Source: an uncultured Pelagibacteraceae bacterium (GTDB lineage Bacteria > Pseudomonadota > Alphaproteobacteria > Pelagibacterales > Pelagibacteraceae). From it: 64,000 nucleotides of DNA. Shown piece after piece: positions 21,037 to 30,101 of this stretch. The stretch is from assembly GCA_902626725.1 (NCBI GenBank), contig CACOGI010000005.1, forward strand, positions 1 through 64,000. Direction: 5' to 3'. The translations under genes and the position numbers were made by a program. Numbering within the stretch: position 1 is the first letter of the stretch; each line of letters begins with the position of its first letter. Under the pieces are notes generated by a model. The model was not told the DNA's origin. It made no database searches and saw nothing but the letters and a program-made list of their open reading frames with translations.

Positions 21037-21717
21037 ATGGATATTAGATTAGATGATTTAAACAAAACAATAGTTAATTGTAAAAAATGTCCAAGATTAG
21101 TTAAATTTGTTCACAAAATTAGTAAGCAGAAAAGAAAACAAAATATGAATGAAGTATATTGGGGCAAACCTGTCCCTGGTTTTGGAAGTTTAAATTCAAA
21201 ATTAGCAATTATTGGACTTGCACCTGCTGCTCATGGTGGCACAAGAACAGGCAGAGCCTTTACAGGAGATAAATCAGGAGATTTTTTATTTAAGTGTTTG
21301 CATGAAGTTGGGATTTCAAATTCTCCATTTTCAAAAAATTTAAATGATAATCTTAAGTTAAAATCGACTTATATTACCAATATACTTAAATGTGTTCCAC
21401 CTGAAGATAAGCCACTCAGAGACGAAATTTCTAATTGTTCTAATTTTTTTGATGAAGAAATATTATCTTTAAAAAAACTTAAAGTAATTGTTACATTGGG
21501 CAAAGTCGCCTTTGATAATTGTGTAAAATTATACAAACAAAAATTTAATTTAAATGAAAAATTTATTTTTAAACATGGAAAATCCCAATCATTACCCAAT
21601 GGCTTAATAATACTATCTAGCTATCATCCAAGTCCAAGAAATGTTAATACAAAGCTAATTTCAAATAAAATGATGGTAGATTTATTTAAAAAAGCAAAAA
21701 AACTGGCTAAGTTTTAA
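21037..21717 (+). CDS. Uracil-DNA glycosylase, family 5 (UdgB-like)
   Basis: Removes uracil and related damaged bases from DNA to begin base-excision repair. The N-terminal cysteines in NCKKCPRLV and later CVPPEDKP match the 4Fe-4S cluster of families 4 and 5. The motif GLAPAAHGGTRTGR fits family 5, which lacks the acidic catalytic residue of family 4. The second motif is SYHPSPRNVN. The 226-residue length is typical. The 3' end overlaps the convergent ybgC gene by 11 bases. Confidence 0.9.
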   Translation: MDIRLDDLNKTIVNCKKCPRLVKFVHKISKQKRKQNMNEVYWGKPVPGFGSLNSKLAIIGLAPAAHGGTRTGRAFTGDKSGDFLFKCLHEVGISNSPFSKNLNDNLKLKSTYITNILKCVPPEDKPLRDEISNCSNFFDEEILSLKKLKVIVTLGKVAFDNCVKLYKQKFNLNEKFIFKHGKSQSLPNGLIILSSYHPSPRNVNTKLISNKMMVDLFKKAKKLAKF

Positions 21718-22129
21718 TTGTATCACAAAAATAAGGTTTAAATTTTGAATAAATTTCATTTGGAATTTTTACTGGTTTCCCATCATGATTAACAAAAACT
21801 AAATGAACCTGAGCCTCTACAATAGTCTCATCTTTTTTTGTAATTAATTGATTCATAAAAAAGGAAGTTTTGGTAATTGATTTTACAAAAGATCTAACAG
21901 TTAATTCATCTTCTAAATAAGCTGATTTTTTATACTCAATATTACATGATTTAACAATTATTAATGAATTGAATTGACTTTTAACTATTTTATTACTAAA
22001 TCCTATTGAGAACAAAGCTTCAGTCCTAGCTCTCTCTAAATATTTTAAATAATTAGCATAATAAACTACTCCACCGGAGTCAGTATCTTCATAATAAACT
22101 TTTAACTTATGAAAGAAATTTTCGTGCAT
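21707..22129 (-). CDS. ybgC: Acyl-CoA thioesterase, YbgC/4HBT family
   Basis: Hot-dog fold thioesterase that hydrolyses short acyl-CoA esters; YbgC proteins are often linked to the Tol-Pal system. The signature YYEDTDSGGVVYYANYLKYL, with the catalytic Asp, is near residues 11-30. I start at 22129 (140 residues) because the open frame upstream to 22192 runs into the preceding gene and encodes a hydrophobic stretch absent from the family. No tol genes are nearby in this window. Confidence 0.88.
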   Translation of the reverse strand: MHENFFHKLKVYYEDTDSGGVVYYANYLKYLERARTEALFSIGFSNKIVKSQFNSLIIVKSCNIEYKKSAYLEDELTVRSFVKSITKTSFFMNQLITKKDETIVEAQVHLVFVNHDGKPVKIPNEIYSKFKPYFCDTIKT

Positions 22130-22154
22130 AAAAAATATTATAACAAATAATAAA

Positions 22155-22805
22155 CTAATTTGCTGAAAAATAAATATTTTGAAAATATGCAATAGATTTC
22201 ATATTAGAATTATCAGTATCAGACATTATAGCTAGTCCATCCAGCTCATTTACTTCTAGTCCATGAAACTTTTTAAAATCCTCTTTAACATTAGCTTTTA
22301 CTGTAACCCACTCATTTAGATTATTTTTAGTCGTAGACAAAACATTGTCTATAGACTTTTTGGTATACGGACTTGCTGAATAAAACCCAATATCGTTATT
22401 ACTTGAAAAAACGTAGTTTATTGCTCTATTAGATAGTGGTGTCGCTCCAATTTTTTTTACAGCAAATACTCTTGCTGCGAAATCATGACCTTTTTTTGTG
22501 TTTTCTTTAATACCAAATAAATCTTTTTCAATTTTCCATGTAATATTTATAAAGGGTGTCTTATTCAGATTTATTTTTACCGCTTTCCCTAAACCAGAAG
22601 CAGCATTATCAGCAACTGCTTTTAAAAAATTACCATTTTCGTTTGATCCAACGGTATATTCTGTTTTATTATGAGCTCCTCTGACCTTTCTGACCTCAAG
22701 CTGTGAAAGTTCAGCTTCAGTAAATTCGAATATCTTTATTTCACTGGCAGTACTTATCTCAGATAATAAAAAGACACTGACTAAAAGTTTTAAAATTATT
22801 TTCAT
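22155..22805 (-). CDS. DUF3047 family exported protein
   Basis: A 216-residue protein with an N-terminal signal peptide (MKIILKLLVSVFLLSEISTA) and a DUF3047 domain, recognised from the paired segments ITWKIEKDL and VKANVKEDFKKF...GLAIMSDTDNS. The fold is a beta-sandwich; function is unknown. It is likely periplasmic or outer-membrane associated. It precedes ybgC in the same direction by 25 bases. Confidence 0.8.
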   Translation of the reverse strand: MKIILKLLVSVFLLSEISTASEIKIFEFTEAELSQLEVRKVRGAHNKTEYTVGSNENGNFLKAVADNAASGLGKAVKINLNKTPFINITWKIEKDLFGIKENTKKGHDFAARVFAVKKIGATPLSNRAINYVFSSNNDIGFYSASPYTKKSIDNVLSTTKNNLNEWVTVKANVKEDFKKFHGLEVNELDGLAIMSDTDNSNMKSIAYFQNIYFSAN

Positions 22806-22888
22806 AAATTTTTAAAAAAAATTGTTAATACATTATTTTGACAAAATTTAAACAATCAAAAATCAATTTCTATTCGTATATATTTAAT

Positions 22889-23026
22889 ATGAAGACAATT
22901 TCCATTTTTATTTTGTTAATTTACTGGTCAATAATGATTTTTGCTCCAGTTATGTCAAAAGATGTAAAATTTGGCAGAGCTAAGGTAAACCAAGCTAAGT
23001 TGATTGAGCCAAAACCTCGCAGTTAA
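22889..23026 (+). CDS. Small exported or single-pass protein, 45 residues
   Basis: The frame starting MKTISIFILLIYWSIMIFAP has one hydrophobic segment (residues 2-20) and a basic polar tail, ending KPRS. I prefer the ATG at 22889 over an earlier one at 22838 because it begins exactly at the hydrophobic segment. It converges with and overlaps the next gene by four bases. Function unknown. Confidence 0.5.
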   Translation: MKTISIFILLIYWSIMIFAPVMSKDVKFGRAKVNQAKLIEPKPRS

Positions 23027-23775
23027 TAAGTAGAACGACCGCCACTAATATCAAAAACTGCTGCTGTTGAAAAAGTATTCTCCTCAGAGGAAAGCCAACA
23101 TACAAGGGAGGTAAACTCCTCTACTTCAAGAAATCTTCCTCTTGGAACTTTCGAAAGCATTCTTTGCACATGTTCTGAGGTCATTTGATCTAAAATTCGA
23201 GTTTTTGCACCTGCTGGGGTAATTGCATTTACAGCTATATTTTTATCAGCAAGTTCTTTACCTAAAGATTTGGTTAAACCGATTGCTCCAGCTTTACCTA
23301 CGCTATAGGCACTTGCATTTGCGTTACCATCTTTACCTGCTACAGAAGCAACATTTACAATTCTACCATAATTATTTTTAATCATATTTGGCACTATTGT
23401 CCTACAACAATTAAAAGTTCCCATCAAATTTATATCCACAACTTTTTTCCACATTTGAACATCATATTCCCATAATGATGCTGTAGGTCCAGTAATTCCT
23501 GCGTTATTAATTAAAATGTCTATATTTGAATTCTTTGTGATATTATTTACGCAAGTTTCTACTTCCTTAAAATTTGATACATCAACTATATTGGAGCTTA
23601 AGTTTGTGTTATTAAGATCTTTAATCGCTTTTTCTATCATTTTTTGATCTATGTCCCAAATTATAACTTTAGCGCCAGAATCTAAAAATCTTTTAGCAAT
23701 ATCTAGTCCAAAACCCTGGGCACCCCCTGTTATCACGGCAGTTCTATTCTTAAAATTATAAGTAATTTTATTCAT
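23023..23775 (-). CDS. SDR family NAD(P)-dependent oxidoreductase
   Basis: A 250-residue classical short-chain dehydrogenase. The cofactor motif TGGAQGFGLDIA is at residues 16-27, the NNAG motif follows, and the catalytic triad is in NVASVAG and SAYSVGKAG (Ser, Tyr, Lys). An Asp in IIWDID suggests NAD preference. It lies four bases after the NCS1 permease and is the last gene of the dctPQM-permease group, so it may act on the substrate imported by that system. Substrate not predictable from sequence. Confidence 0.85.
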   Translation of the reverse strand: MNKITYNFKNRTAVITGGAQGFGLDIAKRFLDSGAKVIIWDIDQKMIEKAIKDLNNTNLSSNIVDVSNFKEVETCVNNITKNSNIDILINNAGITGPTASLWEYDVQMWKKVVDINLMGTFNCCRTIVPNMIKNNYGRIVNVASVAGKDGNANASAYSVGKAGAIGLTKSLGKELADKNIAVNAITPAGAKTRILDQMTSEHVQRMLSKVPRGRFLEVEEFTSLVCWLSSEENTFSTAAVFDISGGRSTY

Positions 23776-23779
23776 TCAA

Positions 23780-25237
23780 TTATTCTTTTGTAAGCAAATA
23801 ATATACCAATGCCGAGACAAATGCTCCAATAATCCAAGAATAAGATTGTAGAAATACTAAACTAGAATTCCAAATTGTAGATGCTGAAAAAATAAAACCT
23901 AAAATCAACGAATAAATACCTTTAATATGCCATCCACCTGAATAGTAATAGCTTGCTTGATTTTCTAATGAATAAATATCTTTATTTGCAAGATTACCTT
24001 TTTTAATTAAGTAGTAATCAGCAATCATAATTCCAAATAATGGACCAAAGAAAGCACCAAAAGTATCTATAATAGATAAAATTCCAATCTGACTTAAATA
24101 AGTTAACCAAAAAATACTGATTAGAAAAGCAAAAATTCCAATTATAAAACTTGAGCTTTTAAAAGTAAGTTTAGATGGCATTAAATTAATTATTGTATAT
24201 TGCGATGGAATAAAATTTGCAATTAGATTGGTAGATGCTGAAGAAATAATTATAAAAATTAATGCCGAGATTGTAATTAATAGGTTGTCAAAGGATCCAA
24301 TTATATCAGTTGGGTTTGTAAGAATTCTATCTAAATTGTCAGGATTTTGTTTAAGAAAAGCATCTGCCCCAATAACTATAAATAAACTAAAAAATGAAAA
24401 TATTATTAAATTAAGTATTAAGCTTAAATTGCCTTTATTTAATTCACTTTCATTCTTTACATAACGTGAGAAATCACCAAAGTTTAATATAATAATCGAA
24501 AAATATGCAAAGACTGTACCTGAAACACTGATTAAAGGAATAAGGTTTTCTTTACGAATAAAATTTTCATGATTAAATGATGTAATAAAAGCTTCAAAAG
24601 TAAATTGCACATCGGTTAGAAGAACAGTAAGAAAGAATAGCAATATTCCAAAATAAACAAATGTTGCTGAAAAATTAATCAATCTTTTATTAAAAATCAT
24701 TCCTGCACTAAATAGATTTATTTGAAGAAGCAATACTATTAAAATTGAGCACCAATCAATTAGATTCAAGCCTAAAAAAAATATCAATAAAAATTCATGA
24801 TCTAATAGAATAGGATGAAAATAAAATATACTGATCCTTATTAAGTAAACTAAGGCTTTAGATAAAAAATATGTTTGAATACCAAACATAAAAATTCCAA
24901 CTAACCCTCTAAAAAAACCAAAGTATTTTGCACCTCTAATACCAAGAGACGACCTTAATAAAACAATAAAAGGCAAACCAAATTTTTGAGATGGTTTACC
25001 AATTAAATTTGAAAAAAAATAAACTAAAATTGATCCAATTATTGTTCCAAAAAAAACAACAAATATATTTAAATTATAAATTAAATATAAAGACGTGATT
25101 AATGAAAAACCAATTACACTTTGGATATTAACACCCCAAAAACAAAATAAATCCTTCCAATTCCAATTTTTATCATTAGGGTTTACAGAGACCAAGTCCC
25201 AATTAATAAGTGTATTTTTTGATTTTTGTTGACTCAC
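23780..25237 (-). CDS. NCS1 family nucleobase/hydantoin-type permease
   Basis: A 485-residue transporter with about 12 transmembrane helices, recognised as nucleobase:cation symporter-1 from the N-terminal pattern NWKDLFCFWGVNI and the helix SSLGIRGAKYFGFFRGLVGI. Members import purines, pyrimidines, allantoin, hydantoins or related small compounds with Na+ or H+. It follows dctM by 25 bases in the same direction, an unusual pairing of a secondary permease with a TRAP system. Confidence 0.85.
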   Translation of the reverse strand: MSQQKSKNTLINWDLVSVNPNDKNWNWKDLFCFWGVNIQSVIGFSLITSLYLIYNLNIFVVFFGTIIGSILVYFFSNLIGKPSQKFGLPFIVLLRSSLGIRGAKYFGFFRGLVGIFMFGIQTYFLSKALVYLIRISIFYFHPILLDHEFLLIFFLGLNLIDWCSILIVLLLQINLFSAGMIFNKRLINFSATFVYFGILLFFLTVLLTDVQFTFEAFITSFNHENFIRKENLIPLISVSGTVFAYFSIIILNFGDFSRYVKNESELNKGNLSLILNLIIFSFFSLFIVIGADAFLKQNPDNLDRILTNPTDIIGSFDNLLITISALIFIIISSASTNLIANFIPSQYTIINLMPSKLTFKSSSFIIGIFAFLISIFWLTYLSQIGILSIIDTFGAFFGPLFGIMIADYYLIKKGNLANKDIYSLENQASYYYSGGWHIKGIYSLILGFIFSASTIWNSSLVFLQSYSWIIGAFVSALVYYLLTKE

Positions 25238-25262
25238 TTAATTAATATAAATCTTTAATTTA

Positions 25263-26597
25263 TTACTGTCCATATAACAGAGTTGGCAACCAAAGAGCAA
25301 TTTTAGGAAATATAATGATTAATATTAAACCAATTATCTGAAGTATCATAAATTGCATCATTCCATAATAGATATCTTTAAGATCCCATTCTGGTACAAC
25401 ACCTTTCAAAAAATATGCTGATAAAGCAACAGGAGGTGATAGCCAGGCGGTCTGTAAATTAACCGCTACCAATATTGCAAACCAAGTAAGATTAAATCCT
25501 AATGCTTCAATTAATGGTAATATTATAGGCACAATAATCATAACTATCGGTACCCACTCTAATGGCCAACCTAATAAAAAAATCATTACCATTACCATTG
25601 CTAGAATCAAATATTTATTCATCTCTAAACCTAATAAGAATTCAGTCAGTAAAGTTGGAGTTCCAAGTCTAGCAAAAACAGCTCCAAAAAAATTAGAGGC
25701 TGCAACTAAAACCATAATCAATGCAGTTATCTCTAAAGTTTTTACTAATGCTTCTTGTAATTTGGGAAGAGTTAATTTCTTATAGGCTAACGAAAGGAGT
25801 AAAGCTCCCATGGCTCCACAACCAGCTGCTTCTGTTGGAGTAGCAAAACCAAACAAAATACTTCCCAAAGCAGCAAATACTAATGCTGCAGGTGGTACTA
25901 ATCCTAAAAAAAATTCAATCCAAACATCTTTCATACTCGCAGATCTCATATCTTCGGGTATAACTGGTCCTAGTTTAGGATTAATCATACATCTAATTGT
26001 TGTGTATCCTGCGTATAAACTCGCAAGAAGAATTCCAGGAAGAATTGCAGCTGCAAATAAATCTATTACTGGAATTTCCATTATAGGTCCCATAACTACA
26101 AGCATAATGCTTGGTGGGATTAATATTCCTAAAGTTCCACCAGCAGTGATGGTTCCAGCTGCAAGTCTCACATCATACCCTGATCTATTCATAGATTTCG
26201 CAGCCATAATTCCAAGAATTGTTACTGAAGCGCCAACAATTCCTGTTGCTGCTGCAAATATTACAGAGACAAATAAGACTGCATAATATAAAGACCCCTT
26301 GACTTTCGCCAACATCATTTGAAAAGCTGAAAACAATCTTTCCATTAGACCAGCTTGTTCCATCATAATTCCCATAAAGACAAAGAGTGGTACAGCTGCT
26401 AGTGTTTGTTCAGTCATAACCATGGAAAATTGCAGTGTCATTAAATAAAAAACTAATTTTCCAAATCCTAAATATCCAAATACAAAACCTAAAAAAATTA
26501 ACGTAAATGAAATTGGAAATCCTACAAAGATTGCAAAAAGCATTACACCAACAAGAATAAAACCTAAAATTGCTGGATCTATAAATTCTGCTATCAT
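25263..26597 (-). CDS. dctM: TRAP transporter large permease subunit
   Basis: The translocating membrane subunit of a tripartite ATP-independent periplasmic transporter, driven by an ion gradient. The 444 residues form about 12-13 helices and include the family stretches PLFVFMGIMMEQAGLMERLF and GGTLGILIPPSIMLVVMG. It overlaps dctQ by four bases. Substrate is set by the binding protein and not evident. Confidence 0.95.
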   Translation of the reverse strand: MIAEFIDPAILGFILVGVMLFAIFVGFPISFTLIFLGFVFGYLGFGKLVFYLMTLQFSMVMTEQTLAAVPLFVFMGIMMEQAGLMERLFSAFQMMLAKVKGSLYYAVLFVSVIFAAATGIVGASVTILGIMAAKSMNRSGYDVRLAAGTITAGGTLGILIPPSIMLVVMGPIMEIPVIDLFAAAILPGILLASLYAGYTTIRCMINPKLGPVIPEDMRSASMKDVWIEFFLGLVPPAALVFAALGSILFGFATPTEAAGCGAMGALLLSLAYKKLTLPKLQEALVKTLEITALIMVLVAASNFFGAVFARLGTPTLLTEFLLGLEMNKYLILAMVMVMIFLLGWPLEWVPIVMIIVPIILPLIEALGFNLTWFAILVAVNLQTAWLSPPVALSAYFLKGVVPEWDLKDIYYGMMQFMILQIIGLILIIIFPKIALWLPTLLYGQ

Positions 26598-27208
26598 TTA
26601 GTTTCTCCAGGCCACTCACCTTTTTTAGCTGCCCAATAACTTTTAAGAAGTTCAGAAACTCCTTGGATCAGTAAAAATATTATACCAATAAGTAAACATG
26701 TTTTTATTGGCCACATATAAGGCATCCATGTAGTATCCATGCCTCTTTCACCTCTTTGAATTGACTCTCCAACAAATCCAATTGTCATATAAAGAAAAAC
26801 AATTAGACCTGGAAAATAGAATAATAAATATAACCAAAAATCTATTAGACCTTGATTTTTGGTTTTAAAATTTCTGTATAAAAAATCTGCTCTTATATGT
26901 ACACCTCTTGAAAGAGCATAACCTGCACCCAACATAAAAAGTGCTCCATATAAAAAACGACTTATATCATATGCCCAAATCGTAGGAGCTAAAAATAATT
27001 TTCTTGCAAGAACTTCATAAGTCATTGCAAAAATTAGTGGCATCAATATCCAACAAACAATATTACCAATCCACTTACTAAATTTATCAATACTTGTTAT
27101 AGATTTAGCCATCCATAATGGCATATCATCAGGCATTTTTCCCGAACCATCTCTCCTCTCGGCAATCATTTCATCTGATATATCAAGTTTATCTGGTTCT
27201 TCTGCCAT
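26594..27208 (-). CDS. dctQ: TRAP transporter small permease subunit
   Basis: A 204-residue four-helix membrane subunit that supports DctM. It begins with a polar region of about 45 residues (longer than usual) before the first helix WIGNIVCWILMPLIFAMTYE. The segment WAYDISRFLYGALFMLGAGYAL is characteristic of the family. It lies 70 bases after dctP, with a terminator hairpin between them. Confidence 0.93.
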   Translation of the reverse strand: MAEEPDKLDISDEMIAERRDGSGKMPDDMPLWMAKSITSIDKFSKWIGNIVCWILMPLIFAMTYEVLARKLFLAPTIWAYDISRFLYGALFMLGAGYALSRGVHIRADFLYRNFKTKNQGLIDFWLYLLFYFPGLIVFLYMTIGFVGESIQRGERGMDTTWMPYMWPIKTCLLIGIIFLLIQGVSELLKSYWAAKKGEWPGETK

Positions 27209-27220
27209 AAAATTCTAGTT

Positions 27221-27256
27221 AAAAAAATTAGAGCGGACTGTAAAAGTCCGCTCTAA
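27221..27256 (-). terminator. Intrinsic terminator between dctP and dctQ
   Basis: A perfect 12-base-pair stem (27228-27239 with 27245-27256, arm TTAGAGCGGACT on the plus strand) closes a five-base loop and is followed on the minus strand by seven T residues (27221-27227). Placed after dctP, it would let most transcripts stop there and fewer continue into the permease genes, giving excess binding protein. Confidence 0.9.
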
Positions 27257-27278
27257 CATAATCAAGATTAATTACTGA

Positions 27279-28373
27279 TTACTTTAATGTTGCTGCGTGA
27301 GCCATTCCTAGCTTCGCATTAGACATTTGAGCACCACTCCAGAATGGAACAGCTATATCAGCAAATTCTTTCATTGAATTATAAACTTCGTTGAAGAATT
27401 TATTTTCTTTAGCATTCTTGTTTAAAGAAGCCTTAGCTGCAGCCATATATTCTGTGAAATAATCTGAAGGTGTATCTTCTAAAATTACTCCATGTTTAGT
27501 AGTCAGCTCTTGTAAAGCTTTTCCGTTTTCATAAATTCTGTAACTTAAAGATTTTGCTAATGAAGCATTAGCAGCAACTTCAAGAGACTTCTTCTCATGA
27601 GCACTCATTGCTTTATAAGTTTTTCCAGTAATGTAAAAGTCAGCATTTACTACTACTTGGTGTAAACCTTGTAGATAGTAGTGCTTTAATACTTTTTGAA
27701 AACCAAATGTTAAATCTGGTTTTGGACAACACCATTCAGCAGCATCAATTGTTCCTGCTTCAAGAGCTGGTAGAATGTCTCCACCACCCATTGCCACAGA
27801 CGCTATACCAATGTCTTTGTAAGTTTGTCCTGGAATTCCTGGAGGTGTTCTGAATTTATATTTTCTAAAATCAGCCATGTCTTTAATTGGTTTTGGAAAC
27901 CAACCTAAAGCTTCTGGACCAACTGGTTGAATCATAAATCCTTTAATATCTCTTCCCATCTCTTTCCAAAGTTGATCGTATAATTCTTTACCACCACCAT
28001 ATTGGAACCATGATAAGAAAGCTATATTATCGATACCTACTCCACCACCTGCTACCGGCGAGCCAAATAACATAGCGGCAGGGTGATCACCTGACCAGTA
28101 ATGTGTCCATGCAAATCCGCAATCGATCAAACCTTTGTCAACAGCATCAAGAGTTTCTTTAACTCCAACAACTGCTCCCGCAGGTAAAATTTCGAATTTT
28201 AATGAACCAGCTGTTAACTCAGTAACAGTGTCAGTAAAGTCCTTTAACATCTTAACTTCATCAGCTTTAGTGTTAAGAACTGTTTGACATTTAAGTGTTT
28301 TTGCAGCGTTAGCACTAGATGTAAATCCAAGTACCAAAACAGTTGCAAACAACATTGAAATGATTTTTTTCAT
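27279..28373 (-). CDS. dctP: TRAP transporter substrate-binding protein
   Basis: Periplasmic solute receptor of the TRAP system. The 364 residues begin with a signal peptide ending at about residue 23 (SSANA). The ligand-binding motif regions KFRTPPGIPGQTY and LEAGTIDAAEWCCPKPD are clear; the conserved Arg of the first usually contacts a carboxylate or sulfonate group of the ligand. The DAAEW form resembles 2-oxo-acid-binding members. A likely ribosome-binding AGAGGA lies ahead of the start. The ligand is not assignable. Confidence 0.93.
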   Translation of the reverse strand: MKKIISMLFATVLVLGFTSSANAAKTLKCQTVLNTKADEVKMLKDFTDTVTELTAGSLKFEILPAGAVVGVKETLDAVDKGLIDCGFAWTHYWSGDHPAAMLFGSPVAGGGVGIDNIAFLSWFQYGGGKELYDQLWKEMGRDIKGFMIQPVGPEALGWFPKPIKDMADFRKYKFRTPPGIPGQTYKDIGIASVAMGGGDILPALEAGTIDAAEWCCPKPDLTFGFQKVLKHYYLQGLHQVVVNADFYITGKTYKAMSAHEKKSLEVAANASLAKSLSYRIYENGKALQELTTKHGVILEDTPSDYFTEYMAAAKASLNKNAKENKFFNEVYNSMKEFADIAVPFWSGAQMSNAKLGMAHAATLK

Positions 28374-28390
28374 TATATTTCCTCTTGTTA

Positions 28391-28402
28391 GTTAAATTTA
28401 AC
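28391..28402. promoter_or_regulatory. Palindrome in the dctP / GMC divergent spacer
   Basis: GTTAAATTTAAC is a perfect 12-base palindrome 18 bases before dctP, in the 132-base spacer shared with the divergent GMC oxidoreductase gene. It could be an operator, but short A/T palindromes arise easily in this genome. Confidence 0.25.
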
Positions 28403-28505
28403 TTGAGGCATACAATCAGAAAAACAATGCTGACACAAGTGACAATTAATTAATAAAAGTGTAAAAATATTAAAAAACTTAAACTAAAAAAAGATTCAAC
28501 TATTA

Positions 28506-30101
28506 ATGGAAAATTTTGACTACATTATTATTGGTGCTGGCTCTGCTGGATGTGTTCTTGCAAATCGACTTTCGGAAAATCCAGCTAATAAAGTTTTGTT
28601 GATAGAAGCTGGAGGTAAAGATAATTACCCTTGGATACATATACCAGTTGGATATTTTAAAACTATGCACAATCCTTCAGTAGATTGGTGTTATAAAACT
28701 GAACCTGATGAAACAATGAACGGTAGATCAATTCGTTATCCTAGAGGAAAAACTTTAGGAGGTAGCTCTTCTATAAATGGTCTTTTATACATTAGAGGTC
28801 AAAGTAAAGATTATGATATTTGGAGACAAATGGGTAATTCTGGATGGGGCTGGGAAGATGTTCTTCCATATTTTATTAAAGCTGAAAACCAAGAAAGAGG
28901 AAAAGATGAATATCATGGTGTGGGTGGACCCTTGTCCGTATCAGATCAAAGAATACAATTGCCATTATTGGATGAATTTCAAAATGCAGCTGAGGAATTT
29001 GGTATTCCTAAAACCAAAGATTTTAATACAGGAGACAATTATGGATGTGGATATTTTCAAGTAACAGAAAAAGATGGTTTTAGATGCAGTACTGCTGTTG
29101 GTTATTTAAATCCGATTAAAAAAAGAAAAAATCTATTTATTGTTACAAATGCACACGTTAAGAAAATTAATTTTGAAAATAAAACTGCAAAAGAGGTTGA
29201 ATACTGGCAAGATAATCATCTAAAAAAGATAGCTTCAAATAAAGAAATAATTCTTTCGTCAGGAGCTATTGGTTCTCCTCAAATTTTACAAACATCTGGA
29301 ATAGGTAGTTCTCAAAAATTAAAAAATTTAGGAATTGAAATGGTGCATGAATTAAAAGGTGTAGGTGAAAACTTACAAGATCATTTAATGTTTAGACCAA
29401 TATATAAAGTACATGGGCTGAAATCTCTTAATAAAAAAATTAATAGTTTATTTGGTAATGTAGTGATTGGTTTAGAATATATCTTTAATCGCAGTGGCCC
29501 TATGACAATGGGAGCTAGCCAAATGTGCATGTTTGCTAAAAGCGATCCCACATTAGAATTGCCTGATCTACAATGGCACGTTCAGCCCATGAGTATGGAT
29601 ACATTGGGAGCTACTAAAAATCATGACTTCCACGCATTTACACCTACTGTATCAAACATAAGACCAACAAGTAGAGGAAATATTAGAATAATTAATAAAG
29701 ACTCTAGAATTTATGCAAAAATAAAAATGAACTATCTTTCAACAGACCATGATCGAATGGTAGCTGCAAAAGGACTTAGACTTACAAGAAAAATAGTAAT
29801 GGAGTCAGAAACTTTTAAAAAATACAGACCTGAAGAGTACAGACCAGGAATAAATATAAATGATGATGAGGAATTAGTTAAAGCTGGTTCCGATTATACT
29901 CAAACTATTTTTCATCCAGTAGGTACTTGTAAAATGGGACAAGATGATATGTCTGTGGTTGATGAAAAACTAAAAGTAAAAGGTATCAAAAATTTGAGAG
30001 TAATTGATGCATCAATTATGCCTAACATTACATCAGGAAATACTAATGCTCCAACAATAATGATTGCAGAAAAAGGTGCAGATATGATACTAGAGAATTA
30101 A
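28506..30101 (+). CDS. GMC family FAD-dependent oxidoreductase (choline dehydrogenase-like)
   Basis: A 531-residue glucose-methanol-choline oxidoreductase that oxidises an alcohol with FAD. It has the dinucleotide-binding IIGAGSAGCVLANRLSENP at residues 7-25, the GMC signature PRGKTLGGSSSINGLLYIRG, and the C-terminal active-site segment FHPVGTCKMG followed by DASIMPNITSGNTNAPTI. Similar in size to BetA and to polyethylene-glycol or aromatic-alcohol dehydrogenases. It diverges from the TRAP operon and overlaps terC by one base. Confidence 0.92.
   Translation: MENFDYIIIGAGSAGCVLANRLSENPANKVLLIEAGGKDNYPWIHIPVGYFKTMHNPSVDWCYKTEPDETMNGRSIRYPRGKTLGGSSSINGLLYIRGQSKDYDIWRQMGNSGWGWEDVLPYFIKAENQERGKDEYHGVGGPLSVSDQRIQLPLLDEFQNAAEEFGIPKTKDFNTGDNYGCGYFQVTEKDGFRCSTAVGYLNPIKKRKNLFIVTNAHVKKINFENKTAKEVEYWQDNHLKKIASNKEIILSSGAIGSPQILQTSGIGSSQKLKNLGIEMVHELKGVGENLQDHLMFRPIYKVHGLKSLNKKINSLFGNVVIGLEYIFNRSGPMTMGASQMCMFAKSDPTLELPDLQWHVQPMSMDTLGATKNHDFHAFTPTVSNIRPTSRGNIRIINKDSRIYAKIKMNYLSTDHDRMVAAKGLRLTRKIVMESETFKKYRPEEYRPGININDDEELVKAGSDYTQTIFHPVGTCKMGQDDMSVVDEKLKVKGIKNLRVIDASIMPNITSGNTNAPTIMIAEKGADMILEN

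Noticed and set aside
25810..26286. 158-codon plus-strand ORF opposite dctM
   Set aside because: It is the antisense shadow of a clear TRAP permease; its Pro/Ala-rich translation mirrors hydrophobic codons and shows no family features.
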